NCBI RefSeq assembly: GCF_009870125.1
Contig: NC_046683.1
Span: 15,819,001 to 15,883,000 of the forward strand
Direction: 5' to 3'
Source: Drosophila pseudoobscura
Lineage: Eukaryota; Arthropoda; Insecta; Diptera; Drosophilidae
DNA: 64,000 nucleotides
The notes below the pieces were generated by a model. That model saw only the letters and a program-made list of their open reading frames with translations, was not told where the DNA came from and did no database searches. Below are positions 36,681 through 50,160 of the stretch, one piece after another. Within the stretch, counting starts at the first letter, position 1. Each line of letters opens with the position of its first letter. Both the position numbers and the translations under genes were made by a program.

Positions 36681-37279
36681 TCTCCCAGGTTGCAGGATTT
36701 GGATTAGATCAGGGGGATCACGGGAGGTCCCGCGGGTGACCTTAATCCACGATCTTGTCTCTCTTCCAGGAATAGCATGCGACACCTAGCGGAGTGAGCG
36801 GGATAAACCAGCCGCATGGTAATTCGTTGGTGAAAAGAGAGCAATATTGAAAATATTAAGAGAGGTACGATTTCTGCTTTGCCTTTCTCTTATATAAGTT
36901 ACATAAATCATTAAATCACCATACATAGTACCTACCTACTGACTAAATACCGGGTATTATTAGTATCGTGTGCTGCTCACATCGTTTCAACTGATTTTTT
37001 TTATTGATTTAGAACCCGAATAGGTATCTGAGTCTTTGCCTCTACCTCTTTCTGTCTTTTTTTTAACGATCCCTAGGCCCGGGCATTGTCGTTTGTTTTG
37101 TTAATTTTTATTTTGCTCTTCTGCTCCGTTGTAAACGTAAAACGAAATGCAATAAAATCAAATCAAATTTAAATAGAAATGACCAAAAACAAACGATGAA
37201 CAAAATCAAATCAAATTCAAAATGCGTTGCGCTCTGACAAAATATCAGAACACTGTCTCGTTTTCGTTGGCTACACTCG

Positions 37280-37320
37280 GTACTCATAGATGCCAGGGGT
37301 ATGTTAAACTTGTGAAAATG
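37280..37320 (+). mobile_element. Helentron-like 5' end fragment
   Basis: The stretch runs from GTACTCATAG through GGGGTATGTTAAACTTGTG to AAAATG. It resembles the first 40 bp of the copy at 22012 (GGGGTATATTAGATTTGTGG then TGAAAATGG). Nothing more of the element follows. Confidence 0.35.
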
Positions 37321-38280
37321 CCAAGATCTTAGACTCTTCAAGAACTAGATCAACTGGATTTTTCCCCTTCCCGCCCCATTAACGATATCGTGTGGCATCC
37401 ACGATGTGGAATAAAGTAGAATCAGCAGTTTCGATGAGATGGAATAGGTATTAAAGTTTGCAGAGTCTCTCTATCTCAGTGGGGCTTAGCAGGTAAGGGT
37501 GGGTTTCTTGTCCACCATTTACTCAAAGAGGTCCGTCCACCTTTAGCTCTCTCTCCCAGTGAGATCGTACCCGAAACAGTACATCTCTCCCTTTCTCTTC
37601 CTGCCATCAGCCCTAGGATTATCGTTTTTTTTCACCTTTTTCCTCACCCTGGGCCTGAGTATCAGGTATCTTGATGTCGAGGAACTTGTGCCTCGAAAAA
37701 AAAAAAAAACATTTCGACTGGTTTTATATTATTTTTATTTCATTCTTTTTATTCGATTTTCCTTCTTTCTCTTGATGTTCTGATGCGTCTCCTTCGATTT
37801 TTTGTTGCGTTATTTTCTTTTGTTGATTTTATAATGGTATTTTGGTTCGATTCGGTTTGAAACGTGCGGCCGAACAAACTGTTTTTCTTGTTTGTGTATT
37901 TATAATTTCTGTCGGTTTCCAGTTTGTACTTTTTTGAATGATACTCTTACGGATTGGTGAGATTGGTGTATTTTGTGGTCAAGCCACAAATACAAGTCTA
38001 ATACTGTCTCCAGGCTCATAATACTCGTAAGTAAAAAGAGTAGATGAACTTGTTGGAGAAAAGATAGAAGAAGAGAAAAGCTTGTATTTGTATTATGGTA
38101 AGGGTATTCCGATTGCGTCGCCTGAATGCTGAATGCCTATATTTTGTTTTTCTGTCTTTTTTTTTTAGTTGACTCCTCATCCCCCTGCCATTGGTGTTTC
38201 GTTTAATTTGCATGCAAATAGAGCAACGACGGGGTCAGGCCTCCAACAGCCCCAACCCTACGTTCATCTCGGCCTTTCTG

Positions 38281-38340
38281 GGTTGGTTAGATGGTTGGCT
38301 CGTTGGCTGGTCGGATGGTTGGATGGTAGGATGGTTGGAC
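38281..38340 (+). repeat. GGTTGGAT/GGCTGGTC octamer-like array
   Basis: Degenerate repeats of GATGGTTG and CGTTGGCTG type, about seven units. Confidence 0.6.
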
Positions 38341-39483
38341 AGCTGAGGTGTTTGTTTTATTTTGACATCTTTCGGCTGGCCGGTTGTTAGCTTTCGTCGT
38401 TAATTAAGGTTTATGGACAAATTATGGCCACAAATTGGCAATTAAAATTAGAACGCGCACATAAATTCAAGAGCATCAACAGCCAAACAAAGCAGATGGT
38501 AAAAAGCATCTTCTCGGCCGTTCGCTGGCATCCTCCCACTCCGACTCCTCTAGCGGTTGCACTGAGCCGGCTCTATCATCATCTGGGACACAATATTGTC
38601 ACTTGACTGGTTTCTTCACGTCTAATTCGTTGCACAACCAAGTCAACTGTGTGTCCAACTGGTTTCTTCACCCGTTTAGTGTTGAAACATTGATAAATGC
38701 TGAAAATGTGGGCGTACTTGCATAAGATCAAACGAGTATCGTAGTCTGCAGCTCTTCACTATCTTGGAATGGTCCAAAGTGGTTCGGGAAAGTCATGGGA
38801 TCTCCTTTCAAAAGAGGAAGACTCACAGCACACTAGGCCCATGACAGCTTCTGTTTGAGCTGTCTTTCGGGAATCTCCACAACCCTATTCAAGTATCTAT
38901 TAACCATTCCACTTATCCCATAGCCATATCCACACTCATTCCAACGACCGACTTCCACCTGCCGCAAATGGCAAAAACACAAAACGATTGGCGGGGCGAA
39001 AAGCACGAAGAAGCCTTGTCAATTACATTGAAAATTTCACATTTTAGCAGGCTTCGCTTTGCCACAATCATTTACACTAAATCACTTAAGTGTACAAGTG
39101 TCTGTGGACCGCCCAAAAAAGCAGAAAACAAGAAGCGGCCAGGAGAAAATTAAACGCAGGAGATTGAAGCGAGGAAAATCGCCGCCCATAGACACCCCAC
39201 GGATGGGAAACGGATCTCCGAAGAGAGGAGAGGACACGAGATCGTAAAAATTTACGCATATTAAAAATAAACCAAAGTGGAAGAGGCCCCAACAAACGTA
39301 AAAGAAGAAGTGTATGTCCACACATGTAGTACATATATGGTGGGCATATACATATGTACATAAGTATATTTATAAGCTGAAACTACTTTTGCATTGGGGT
39401 CCACACTAATTTAGCTAGCTGCTCTCCGATTGGCGGAGAGTGCCAGGTGGTCACAGGTCTAATGCAAGCGAAAACCCCGAGTC

Positions 39484-39589
39484 AGTGCTTAATCTGAGCT
39501 CCCCTGACGACCGGATCGGTCCGACTCTGCACGTAACATGTTTCCTCGAGCCTCGCTCCTGCCCGGCTCGGCTCTGGGATCTCTGATGG
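39484..39589 (+). other. Candidate first exon with initiator-like start and donor
   Basis: TCAGTG near 39483 resembles an initiator. GGATC about 30 bp downstream resembles a DPE, but at +30 rather than +28. ATG at 39538 opens a 17-codon stretch ending GATGG|GTAAGT (39589/39590). Reading through the donor gives a 67-codon frame. A hairpin CTCTCCG-N5-CGGAGAG lies just upstream (39422-39440). The product is not recognised. Confidence 0.2.
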
Positions 39590-40318
39590 GTAAGTTCTTC
39601 CCCGGCTCTGTTCTTCTCTGCGTGCGTGGAGCATCCTGGCCCCTAGCACAGCCTGTTGCCTGCTGCAAGCCGATGCTGGTTGATCATGCGTGGTCAGTGC
39701 TGATCATACTTGGCCGCATCTCGGCAGGAAAAAGCCGCTAAATGCGGAATGAGCTGAGGCGTGCTGCCAGGGCATATAGAATGCAATGAATAACGATGGC
39801 AAGATCGAGAGCAGTAAAAGTAAGAATAAATGTAATAGGTTAAAGGTTTTAAAGAATCGAATAAATGAGGAACATATAGAAGATCGAGTATCAAAAAACT
39901 AAAGTGGAATAAGTGTGTCACGTTTTTCTAAAAAGGTTTCAATTCTGAGGGCTTCGTTCTGTTAAAGTGAAGCCACCAACAGGGTCATCACTGTCTGAGG
40001 ACACAGCCCGACAACCGACAACCGTTGGCGGGCAACTTGTGCAGCTTTGCGGCATTTCAAAGCCTGCTTGACTGCTCCACTTTGGCGGTGTTTGGCTTGT
40101 CCCCCATGCAGCCAGCCAGCCATCCATCCATCCATCTGGAAACTGGTTCAATGCCTGACTCGCTGCCCTCCCAGCATATAACGAGCTTTGCTTTTCGGTT
40201 TGATTTTGTTGCCTCTCTGCGCTTTTTTTCTTCTTCTTGTTTTATTTATTTTTTACCTGTGTTTTTTGCGCACAGGTGGCTGCACTACACTAGACTACAC
40301 AAGTGAGTGAGGCAGATA

Positions 40319-40335
40319 GAGAGAGAGAGAGAGAG
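40319..40335 (+). repeat. (GA)n tract
   Basis: Seventeen-base GA run followed by CGATCGCGCG. It is a possible GAGA-factor site. Confidence 0.65.
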
Positions 40336-40710
40336 CGATCGCGCGTAATAAGCCGCGAAAACATTGCTCAGGTATTCCTCGATTCCTTTTCGTGCGCAAT
40401 CAGCAGTCAATGCAAAAGGCGAGGACGAGGACGAGGACCAAGCTGGAGAACTGCGAGGAGTGCGAGTGGGAAATGGGGATGAGCTGGAACCGGTTGGTGC
40501 GGCACCTTGATACCAGAAGGATGCTGATCGTTGAATGGAGATAATGCAACTGGCTCTTCCCAAGTCCCCTCCTGAAAGTCCCATGTGTAGGCAAATTATG
40601 CCCGCGATGAGTATGGGGACGGACCCTGGCCAAGATGGACAACGGCAGCAGTCAACACTTTCGCAGTCTGGGCGCAGATTTCAGCATTTGGCCCATTAAT
40701 CATTGACCGC

Positions 40711-40732
40711 CTGCTGCTGCTGCTGCTGCTGC
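40711..40732 (+). repeat. (CTG)n microsatellite
   Basis: Seven CTG units in non-coding sequence. Confidence 0.75.
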
Positions 40733-42532
40733 CGTTGGGACCTGCTCTGCTTTGGTCCCTTGTCCAGCCCCAGAACCAGCACCAGCGCCGGGCCCAGGGC
40801 CAGGCTCTGCAGCATGGTCTCTTCTCATTATGATCGTTTAATTGAAATGTCATAGAGGCCATCGTGAGCGTCGCGGGGGCTTACAAAATTAACAAGCATT
40901 TAACCTCCACCTTTTCCAGCGTATTACTTAATTTCCATCTCGAATTTATAGCTCAATTTTGAAGTGCATCCCGGCTTTTTCAGAGTTTTTACACTGCTTC
41001 CGCACTTTTGAAGGACACATTTTTGTTGAGCCTTCAATTGGGCCAGATGACATGTTGGTAATTTTAACTGGGAATTTTATATTCTCAATTCTTTGTGGCA
41101 GTCTTTTGCAATTCTAAATTGAGTTTCTATTTGGAACTCTACATATGTACATATGCTTCCAATAAATATTCCATTTTTTTATAATTTAAAATAAAATGAA
41201 AATTGTATAAATTATGCTCTATACGATTTGAATGTTTTCTGTTTCTGCTGTGCAAACATTTTGGGGGCGCGGTAGCTGTACAGTGTGTCTCCATCTGACA
41301 GTTTTGCCTCGGGCCAAGACCCGGCCCGGCCCGTCCATCGGAGGTTAGCTCCGCGTCACAAGTTGTGCAGTGGGCTCTGGCTCGGGCTCGGGACCAGGTC
41401 CGTCCTGTCCCGCTTTCCTCCTGGAATGCCACGACAAAGTAAAGGCCTCGCTGCGCTTCCGCAGAATCACTTAACGCTTGATTACACCGATTGACGTTTT
41501 GACGAGGCACTGATGCTGCACAAGTCGATGATGATGATGATGACGACACGAATGCTGCTGCTGCTCTTGGGGCTGGATCCTATCCTGTCCCTGGTTTCGT
41601 AGAGGGTCTGCCAACTGAAACCGAAATATGAAGGGGAGCACCGAAACAACAAAACACAAAAAATGAGAGCTGAAAAAAAACACGATGAAATCTGAAGCCC
41701 CTGCTATCCAGAAAACTGTTGAGGGCGAGGGCGAGGGAGAGCGCGAGGGAAAGGGCGGGGCTGGGGCTGCCGTTGAGACTGAGGCTGATGTTGCTGGTGC
41801 AAGCTGTCAATGGTGACTAGAACGTTATTACATACCCATATTATGGATGGAACAGGATGGCTGCATGACGGGGCTGGCTGGAGATGGAGATGGAGATGCT
41901 GGAAGCGGTCGCTGGCTGTCGATTAAAATGTCATTCCATTTTGCTGCCGTTGGTTGCAGTGTTTCTCCAGTGTTTGTGTTGCAGATAGAAGTAGTTGTCA
42001 TTCTGAATGTTGAACGCAGCAATTTACAGATGCCGCTGATGCTGCTACATTGCTACAATTGTTTTACGATATGTTTTACAAAAGCTTTTTTAGCGACCGG
42101 TTTTGAATCGTAATAATTTTACGATTTGCGAAAACCAGAGCACGCACTTTTCCGATTTGACAATCAAACTTGCGAGTTTTTGCAAATAAAAATATAAGAA
42201 AATATTCAGGAAAAGTGGAGTAGTAAAAAGGAGTAGTTCACTCCTGGATGTGGGCGGTCCAAGCGATGGGAGCTCCACTTGGACAAACCAGCCCCAACGT
42301 TTGATTAATATAATCGAAATATGAATCTTCTGAAGCTGATGTTGATCTAAAAATTCAATAGCAACTCCAGCAGATCCGTGAATAATCTGCTTCTCATTGA
42401 ATCAATATGATCAATACTACGATTGACGTTGGTTTCCCTTTAAAAAAAACTAAGGACATTTTTTATCATATTTGTAGGTGGAATTGGTTACTTTTTGAAT
42501 CTTAATTTATGAATTTAATTTTTCCGCCATGT

Positions 42533-42594
42533 CAGAATAGACGATTTCTTTAGAAGTGCATTTCAGAATAGACGATATCTTTAGAAGTGCATTT
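42533..42594 (+). repeat. 31-bp tandem duplication
   Basis: 42533-42563 and 42564-42594 differ at one base (T/A), starting CAGAATAGACGAT and ending TTTAGAAGTGCATTT. It is a young two-copy duplication in AT-rich non-coding DNA. Confidence 0.8.
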
Positions 42595-42773
42595 CAATTT
42601 GATTCCGAGGGAAGGGGTGTATGTGCCATATCCATTCTGCTTATGGAGGGATACGGGGAAAGGAATGACAATATTTTGTACACTAAATGTTGCAAGTTCA
42701 AAATTATTCTCTCAGAGAATAAAAATACTTTCCCTTTGTATGTTTTTTGGGTCTTAAAAACACATCTGACACA

Positions 42774-42791
42774 TACTTACATATGTAAGTA
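42774..42791. repeat. 18-bp perfect palindrome
   Basis: TACTTACATATGTAAGTA. Confidence 0.75.
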
Positions 42792-44844
42792 CATATGGAC
42801 ATTGACTGTCTTTTCCCATAATTATTTATTCCCTTGAAAATGTCCCTTTCAGATCTGCCTATTGTAGTCTATAAAAGTATAATGGAAAGTCTGTGAGAAT
42901 ATTTTATACAACTTTTGAGCCTAGAAAAATCAAGACAATATTAAAGTACTGAACAACGGCAACATTTTATTACTGTTGTGGCCGAAATGATCAAATTTGT
43001 GTCCCTAGTGCAGGGACCCGTTGAAAAAAGCGGCAACTGCCAAAAGAGGTTACCAAAAGAGGCTTCTGCCATTTGTCCGTTGTAGCAAAGATGCTAAAAG
43101 ATATCCACCGAATGCAATTAATATTTAAGCATTTTATATACTACCAACAATTGCTTGAGTTCGCTGCTGGCCGGAGCCTGCCTGCGGCAGACCAGAACAA
43201 TCAGACCAGTGGCAGCGGAGGCCACAAAAGCAGAGTAGCAACAATAAGAACAACTAACTTTTTAAGTTGACTAACTCGCCAAGTTGTCTGAAACGAAAAT
43301 TTCCATTAACTATGCAAATTGCCAGTAAATTTTGCACTTATTTTTCGATAGTTGGCCAAAACCGCACAACGGTGGGAGGCGGGAGGCGACAGGATAAGGG
43401 CTGGAAGGACAGAGTGGCTTGACTCACTCATTAGCAGGCGAGCGGGGTGGTTGGAATACCTACAAATGACCAAAAATTATCAATATCAATAGAATGTAGT
43501 TTATTACACTTTTCTCTAACATTTTTTTCTCATTATTTGGCAGCACACAAGGAAAAAGAGCTGGTTCCCCACCCACTATAACAGCACACAATGAAAAAAC
43601 AATTATTTCCAATCAATACATCGATTGAAAGCTATAGGGTATGAAGGGTATACAGAACTAGTCCTAAAGCGACTAGGATTTCAAATAAAATGTCATGTGC
43701 AGAGCAGGACTTCTAGAAGTTTCTTCTTTAAACAAATTTTATTGTTAATTAAACCTTCGATTTTACAGTGTTTTATTTTCTATGAGCCGATTTTTGCATG
43801 TAAATTGTAAGAGTATTACGAAATTAAAGAATGTTTTAAAAAGTTTAGCTCGGCAAAGGGATATTAAACGAATTATTTTCATTTGAGATCAACGATAAAC
43901 ATTTTCAGTTGCGTTTGAAATTGGCTTTTCGTAAGTAAAATTTATCTGTACATTCCCTTTCGCTTTCCCTTTCCCATATATGTACATACATGCTCGTATG
44001 TTCAAATGTACAGCAAATGTGACGTGAAGTTGCTTGTCTTCCGTCGATTGAATTTGTTGCTGTTGTTGGTGGCTTTGTATTAAACATTTGATTGTTTTTG
44101 TTGGATATATGGGTGTGCTCGTATACGGATTGGATATGTATGCCATCTTCCATGCGTCCTATGCATAAATAATACATACGGGGAGCGGAGGGGAGGGGAG
44201 AGGCAGCAAACAAAAAAAAACAAGGCGACAAATAAAACAAAATTACGCATACGCCATGCAGGCCCTGACAAAGCGGGTGCCGTAAAGGGGGTTGCTGAGG
44301 GGTGCTGCCAAGGGGTTGTGGCAATGAGTACTGTACTTCCCAGTGTGTCTACTGTGTGAAACATTTTGGCATTGGCATTTGCCATGAACACTGAGCACTG
44401 AACACTCTCGCAGTTTTGCTTAATAATTTATTATGCCTTTGCAGTCACAACTCTCCCTGAAAGAGGGAAAGAGCGGGGGAAAGCGAGGGAAGAGCAAAGA
44501 GATATATATCGAGGAGACATTTTGTTACATATGTTTCATTTGCGCGTCTGTTTGTGTAATTTACAGTCACACAAAACCGCAAATAAAGTTGCCGACATTA
44601 TGGCCGAGCCAGACGGAGGAGAATTCCAGAGAAGGAGAAATAAATAAAAGGAGAGAAAGAGTCAGAGTCACAGTCAGGGCTAAAAAGTGTGCAGGGTTCG
44701 ATGGGTTAAAGCGGCAAAACGAAAGCAACATCAAATGAATGTGAAGACAAAACGCTAAAAAGTCAACAACAAATACAGTACCGGCTGTCCAAAGGGGGTT
44801 AAACGGGGTTCATTGAAGGGTTGCAAATGTCGTGAGTCCTGGAT

Positions 44845-44874
44845 GGGGCATTGGGGGTGGTGGGGGGCTGGGGG
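44845..44874 (+). other. G-quadruplex motif
   Basis: Runs of 4, 5, 6 and 5 guanines are separated by short loops (CATT, TGGT, CT). A C-rich tract at 45113-45140 gives a second candidate on the minus strand. Confidence 0.5.
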
Positions 44875-45249
44875 AAGAATACATTATGACAATAACATGT
44901 TGTTGCTTTTCGGTTGGGTCTATATTATTTTTTTTCTAGGTTGGGAGCTTCAGAAGTGCTTGGGCTTGCGGTTAGGGCACGGCACCACCTTGATGGCACC
45001 ACCGTTAACCGTTATGGCAAAGAGTTTACCGTTTACCATTTACCGTTGGGGCACAAGGCACAGGAGGCAAAAAGCGCAATTGCAAAATAATTGAAAGCAC
45101 TCCACTGAAACCGCCGCCCCCCCCAGACCCCCCAGAGGACACCCACTCTCTTGGCAGGACAGCAAAATGGTATAGAAACCCCTGAGCGTTGCTCATTTTA
45201 TTGATTTTGCTTGACAGGAAGACCTCGTGAATGTTGGGAAGTAATCGTT

Positions 45250-45285
45250 TATCGCGCTATCGTTTATTTGCGATAAATAACGATA
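45250..45285. promoter_or_regulatory. CGATA cluster, candidate BEAF-32/DREF-type site
   Basis: Four CGATA motifs occur in 36 bp, two on each strand (TATCG at 45250 and 45258, CGATA at 45271 and 45281), arranged almost symmetrically. BEAF-32 binds clustered CGATA, and DREF binds the related TATCGATA. Binding is not shown by sequence alone. Confidence 0.35.
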
Positions 45286-47225
45286 AGTTGAGTATTTACT
45301 ACACTTGGATACTTTTGATTGCCTTTTTTTCAAGGAGTGGAATATTTTCAGCGTATATAAGCAATCCTTCCTATTCGATTTGTTTATTAATGCGAACGTA
45401 TTGTTCCTTTTCTCATTCGATAACTCCTTCTTCGATAGGTCTGTATGGAAGAAGTTTTCTGTAAAGATGCAAGTGATTGCTAATCGAACGAAGGGCATAT
45501 GTATGTACGAGTATCTGTTGCCACATAGAATGGCTTTTGAAAATGGGAAACTTTCAGCACTCGAACGAAGCATATGTATAAGGTCTACCCACTCGCACAC
45601 ATACTGGAGAACACTCACACACACAGAGGCAAGGACCTCCCACAGGCAGTGGAGCAACAAAGGACATCAACATTTTCAATAGATTTCCGCTAACAAGATA
45701 AATAGTTCAAGTTGGAGGAGTCGTGTCTGTGTCTGTGGATGTGTCTGTGGATGTGGGTGGGGGTATGAATGTGGATGGGATGGAGTGGAGTGGAGGGAAA
45801 GCGTACTTTAAGATACAACAAATGGAAAGCAAGACCCAAGGAATGCAGGAAAACAGCAACAGACGTTGGAAATAGCCACGGGGCATCGGCAAGAAGGCCA
45901 GGAGATGGTCAGAGCCAGCCCAGAGATGGCCCAGCGCTCTTTTCCCATTATTGATATCAAATTGAAAGTGGCTTAAGTGGCTTGGTCAAAGCCAGCGAAA
46001 AGAAATGACGCAAAATGTATCTGGAAGATGATGTTTCTTTCCGCTTAGCAGTGGATACAGCTCTTATATCCTCCCGAGTGTCCTGCACTGAGAAAAAATA
46101 AATCACATCACAAGTATCTATCGTTGAGATGTTTTCAAGGACACATCAATAGCAATCACCAAATTTCAAGATACAATTAAAATTAAATTTCCAACTTTTC
46201 AATGGTGAATAAACTATGCTTAAAATGAAGTCCTAGCCTTTGAATATCAGGTCGTTTAATAATATTTTATTTTTGCTGTGTATTTTGCGAAGAAAATTAT
46301 CACAAGCCTGCACCTATAACGCGGTGGGACACAAGGGCATATTAAATATCCTGCTTAAATATCCTTATGCTGCTTCCTATTGATTTTGCAACATTCCTGT
46401 CTCTAGCACCTATCTCTGCCGGTTCCCGGTTACCCCCGTCACCCCTCGTCCTCGTCCTGGCCTCGATTCGATTCGCCTTTTTTGCCGCTCTGCAGCCCGC
46501 AACATTTTCATTTCCTATTGCAATGATTTTCCTCTTTTGCCGGTTATTTATTTTGGCCAAACCCACCACCCCCTCTCTGCACCATCGACGATGTCGACAC
46601 TAGTCAAAAAAAAAAAACAGGACGAGAAGGCTGCCTTTTTGAGTCGAAGCCGCAGATACCCTTGCAGATAAATTTAAATTTCTAGGTGTTCACAAGGATA
46701 TGAAACTGGCATTTATGTTGAGTTTCTTCTCTGATTTTGGATGCGGCATATAATAAATATATATACATATATACAAAACAAAAGCCCCTGTACTCCTTGC
46801 ACCCAGGATATACAAAAAGAAACAAATCTAAAGTCTGAGGTATTATCTACAGAATACAGCCGAAACTGACCCGCAATTCACATATTTCTAACGATACAAA
46901 TTTCCCTTTTCCTGTGTCGTTGCAAACTTCAGATCAAAATCATAATATCCTCTGGTAATAGTATACAAAGAGGAAGAAAATTCGCCTTCTGCCTGCCATC
47001 ATCATGAAGAAATTTGTAATAAAAATTCAGCAGCAAATGAGAAAAGTACACACAGACACAGACAGAGACAGGGAGCAGGAGGAGGCAGAGAGATGGCTGG
47101 CTGTCGCTGTCGCTGGCCCTGTCCCTGTTTCCCATTTTCATTTACTTTTACACGTGGAAAACTATGCCAAAGCCTCCAACTCCTCCTCCGAGCCCATCCG
47201 CCGTTTCTTCTAAGTTTTCGCCTTG

Positions 47226-47283
47226 TCCTAGGTCCCAGGTCCCCGGTCCTAGGTCCCAGGTCCTAGGTACCAGGTCCTAGGTG
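47226..47283 (+). repeat. CCTAGGTCCCAGGT array
   Basis: Four to five units of a partly palindromic 12-16-mer containing CCTAGG. The array can fold on itself. Confidence 0.65.
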
Positions 47284-48098
47284 GTATTAAATAAGATGGG
47301 TAAGGAGAAACTTTGAGTTACCTCTGGGCAGATGCCTACTGGAGAATGGGCGGTTTAATGGGAGGTAGGGTTAATGGGATATTGCAGCAAGTTTTGGGCC
47401 CATCAATGGGGCTAGGGTCCTTAGAAGGAAGAGCAAAATAAGCTGGGCTGAGGCAAATGGAGGCTTCATAAGGGTCGAGACACAGAAACAGAACTCTTCA
47501 ACTCAATAAATGTTAATATTAGAAATACATTTTCGGTTACAATTATTGTGCATATATGTATGTAATTGTGCAGAAATGTTCAAACAAATGTGGTTCTAGG
47601 TCCTACCTATAGCGTATTCCCACTTCCATATGCACTTTCTGCATCCGACTAATCCAATTTCCTTGGCTGACGATGGTAGCCATCGCCATCACCATCGTCA
47701 TCTTCATCTTATGGTTGATGGGCCAGCGCCAACATAAAAGACAAAATATTTGAACATTTAAACAAAAAAGAAACACACAAAAAAATATTAAAAAAAAACG
47801 AGTGCAGTGAGAGGGAGATAGAGAGAAAAGAGAAATTGTGGAATGCCATAAGAGTGAAATTTAAACCGAGCACCGCCGCATCGCGGGGCGAAGAGATGGA
47901 GAGAAGTGGCAGCCATAAATGAAAATAAAGTTTAAATTGCAGAAAAACATTGCATAGAAATTGCTATTTATTCAATGTTGGCCATCGTCGAACTGCAGCA
48001 GTGCCAAATTACAAGTTGAGCGAAAAACTAGAAAATTAATGGACATGGACTCGAGAGCGGCACCAAGTGGTTACGGGGAAAATGGTAAAATGGCAAAA

Positions 48099-48130
48099 CG
48101 GTGATGGCGACGGTGATGGTGATGGTGCCG
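48099..48130 (+). repeat. GGTGAT hexamer array
   Basis: Five units of GGTGAT/GGCGAC. A complementary CATCGC/CATCAC tract lies at 47680-47710. Confidence 0.65.
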
Positions 48131-49436
48131 CAGCAAGGTGGTCAAAGGGAAACGAAATCGGAACCATCTTAATGTCATTAAATTAGCGCTCGGCCAAATC
48201 AATGACCGCCACAAGCCGGAAATGAAAGGCGATGTGCACAGAGAGCTGGGCGAAGAGAGGGGAAAACTGTGTGTTTTCTTTTCTTTCCTTTTCACTCACA
48301 GAACGGCGGCAGCAACAGCAGGCGCCACATATCAACACGTAGGCCCGACTATACCCAAGAACTAGCCCAACCCATACCCATATCCAGTCCAGGCCTTTCT
48401 TGGCAAATACCCTTTTTAATCCACCAGAAGTTGCTGGGGAATGATCGAAATTAAGTTGGATAAAGTTGGATTTAGACTCTTTTGAATGGATACCACAGCC
48501 CTCCATTTTGATTCGGAACGGATCAGATTTCCTTCTCCGATGTATCGCTACCCCCGCCGCAGCCGAGGACAAATTCAATTCATAAATCACACATGTCGGG
48601 GGGCTGTATCATAATATCCCACAGCCAATCTTCTACTTGGAAGCTCGACCAAAAAGCGTAGCAGACAGCAAGTCAAATGCGAAAATGTGGTTTGGCTCGG
48701 TCGGGGCCGGGACTTTTATTGGGATTATTTTTTTGAGGGTTTCCGCGCGTGTGTGGTACGAGTATGGTGTGGTCTAAGGGTCTCTGACAATTATGAAATG
48801 CTCCAAGTGGAAATACAAAAAGAAAATAGAAAACATAGTGGAAAAGAGAACTGTCTAATGAGAAAACAAAATGTTTTTGGGGTCGGTATCCACACCACCC
48901 CCTCTCCCATCTCTCGACCTCAGACGACAGCAACGTTGACAGTTTCGTGAGGGGAGCCGCAGCCCCAGTTGGGGTTAACAGAGTGCGAGAGGGAGATAGA
49001 GAGCCGGGGATAAAAATAAATAAAAAGCGGAAGTGACATAAAAAAACATGTGGCAGCATTTTCTATCCCATTCCCATAACAGCACCCTTTCCGCTTGCAC
49101 TCGCCCTTCCATCCTGCCATCCTTTCATTTTGTGTCTGTGTCTTGGCCACGCACGCAAAAATGTGCTGCCTGCTTTTTTGAGATCGGGGCTGGGCCTCAC
49201 ATAGCCCTATCCCTATCCCTATCCCGAGGAGGAGGATGGGTCTCGGCCACACAGCTACAGCCACTTCCCTTCCTTACGCCTTCTCCTGTGTCCGTGGCAT
49301 GTGAAAAGCTTTTCGAACGCTCCACTCCGCTCCTCTCCAGCCGCGCCACACTTCGACGCCAGTGCCTCCCCAGCGAGACAAATATTAATAAAATATACAA
49401 CTATTAGTCATTGGCTCCTGCTCTCAGTGTGGTTTT

Positions 49437-49457
49437 TGTGTGTGTGTGTGTGTGTGT
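49437..49457 (+). repeat. (TG)n microsatellite
   Basis: Pure TG run of about 10 units. Confidence 0.7.
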
Positions 49458-50124
49458 TCTGGGGCTTGTATTTTTAATATGCGAGACAAAATAAATATTC
49501 ATAAAAATGGCTAAGCAACACAGACGGAGACCCAGACAGGGGTATGGCAGGTCAGAGGCAGAGGCAAAATGAATGCAAAGACAGGAGCGGCCAGGCAAAG
49601 TCAAGGCTGGGCCAAGGAAAATATTCTAAAATATATTTCCAACTGAATTTCAGCACACGAAAAGGAAACTGAAAATCCAAAAAAGACCATGAAATTGATT
49701 CAATTTGCAAAATAATCACTATCGAATATCTCTCAATAAATATGAAATATACAAAGTTAAAGAAAATATAATATATCAAAATATTTAAATCAAAACATAC
49801 AAAAATTGTTTGGAAAGAAATATTAGGGGAATGTAGAATTAGCTGAAAAGGACAAGATTTTACTTTATTTGTATAAAAATATAAAAAAGATTGCCCGCCA
49901 TTGTCCACATCTATGCTCTACCAATAAATATCTACTAAAAAGGGTTAAAAAATAGTTAAAAATCGCTGAGATATTTAGGCAAATGTTCGCGAAAAGGGAA
50001 ACATCATCGGTTGATGGATAACCCATAAAAATCGAGCTTAGCCAGCGAAAGCTATTCCAGGAATAAATGAAACACCCTTCCCCACCGATTCGACAATCCC
50101 ACCACGCAAAACACTGAGCTCCTT

Positions 50125-50160
50125 TGCCACTGCCACTGCCCCTGCCCCTGCCCCTGGGCC
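50125..50160 (+). repeat. CACTGC/CCCTGC hexamer array
   Basis: Five hexamers. It is responsible for part of a 200-codon minus-strand frame that is not considered a gene. Confidence 0.7.

Larger units (their letters stand above)
37321..45249. other. Intergenic/intronic, no gene seen apart from listed sites
   Basis: Microsatellites, one 31-bp duplication, one palindrome and the G-quadruplex motif. No credible coding frames. Confidence 0.6.

Noticed and set aside
45193..45660. 155-codon minus-strand frame
   Set aside because: It starts at a non-ATG codon, is AT-rich and has no codon preference or domain.
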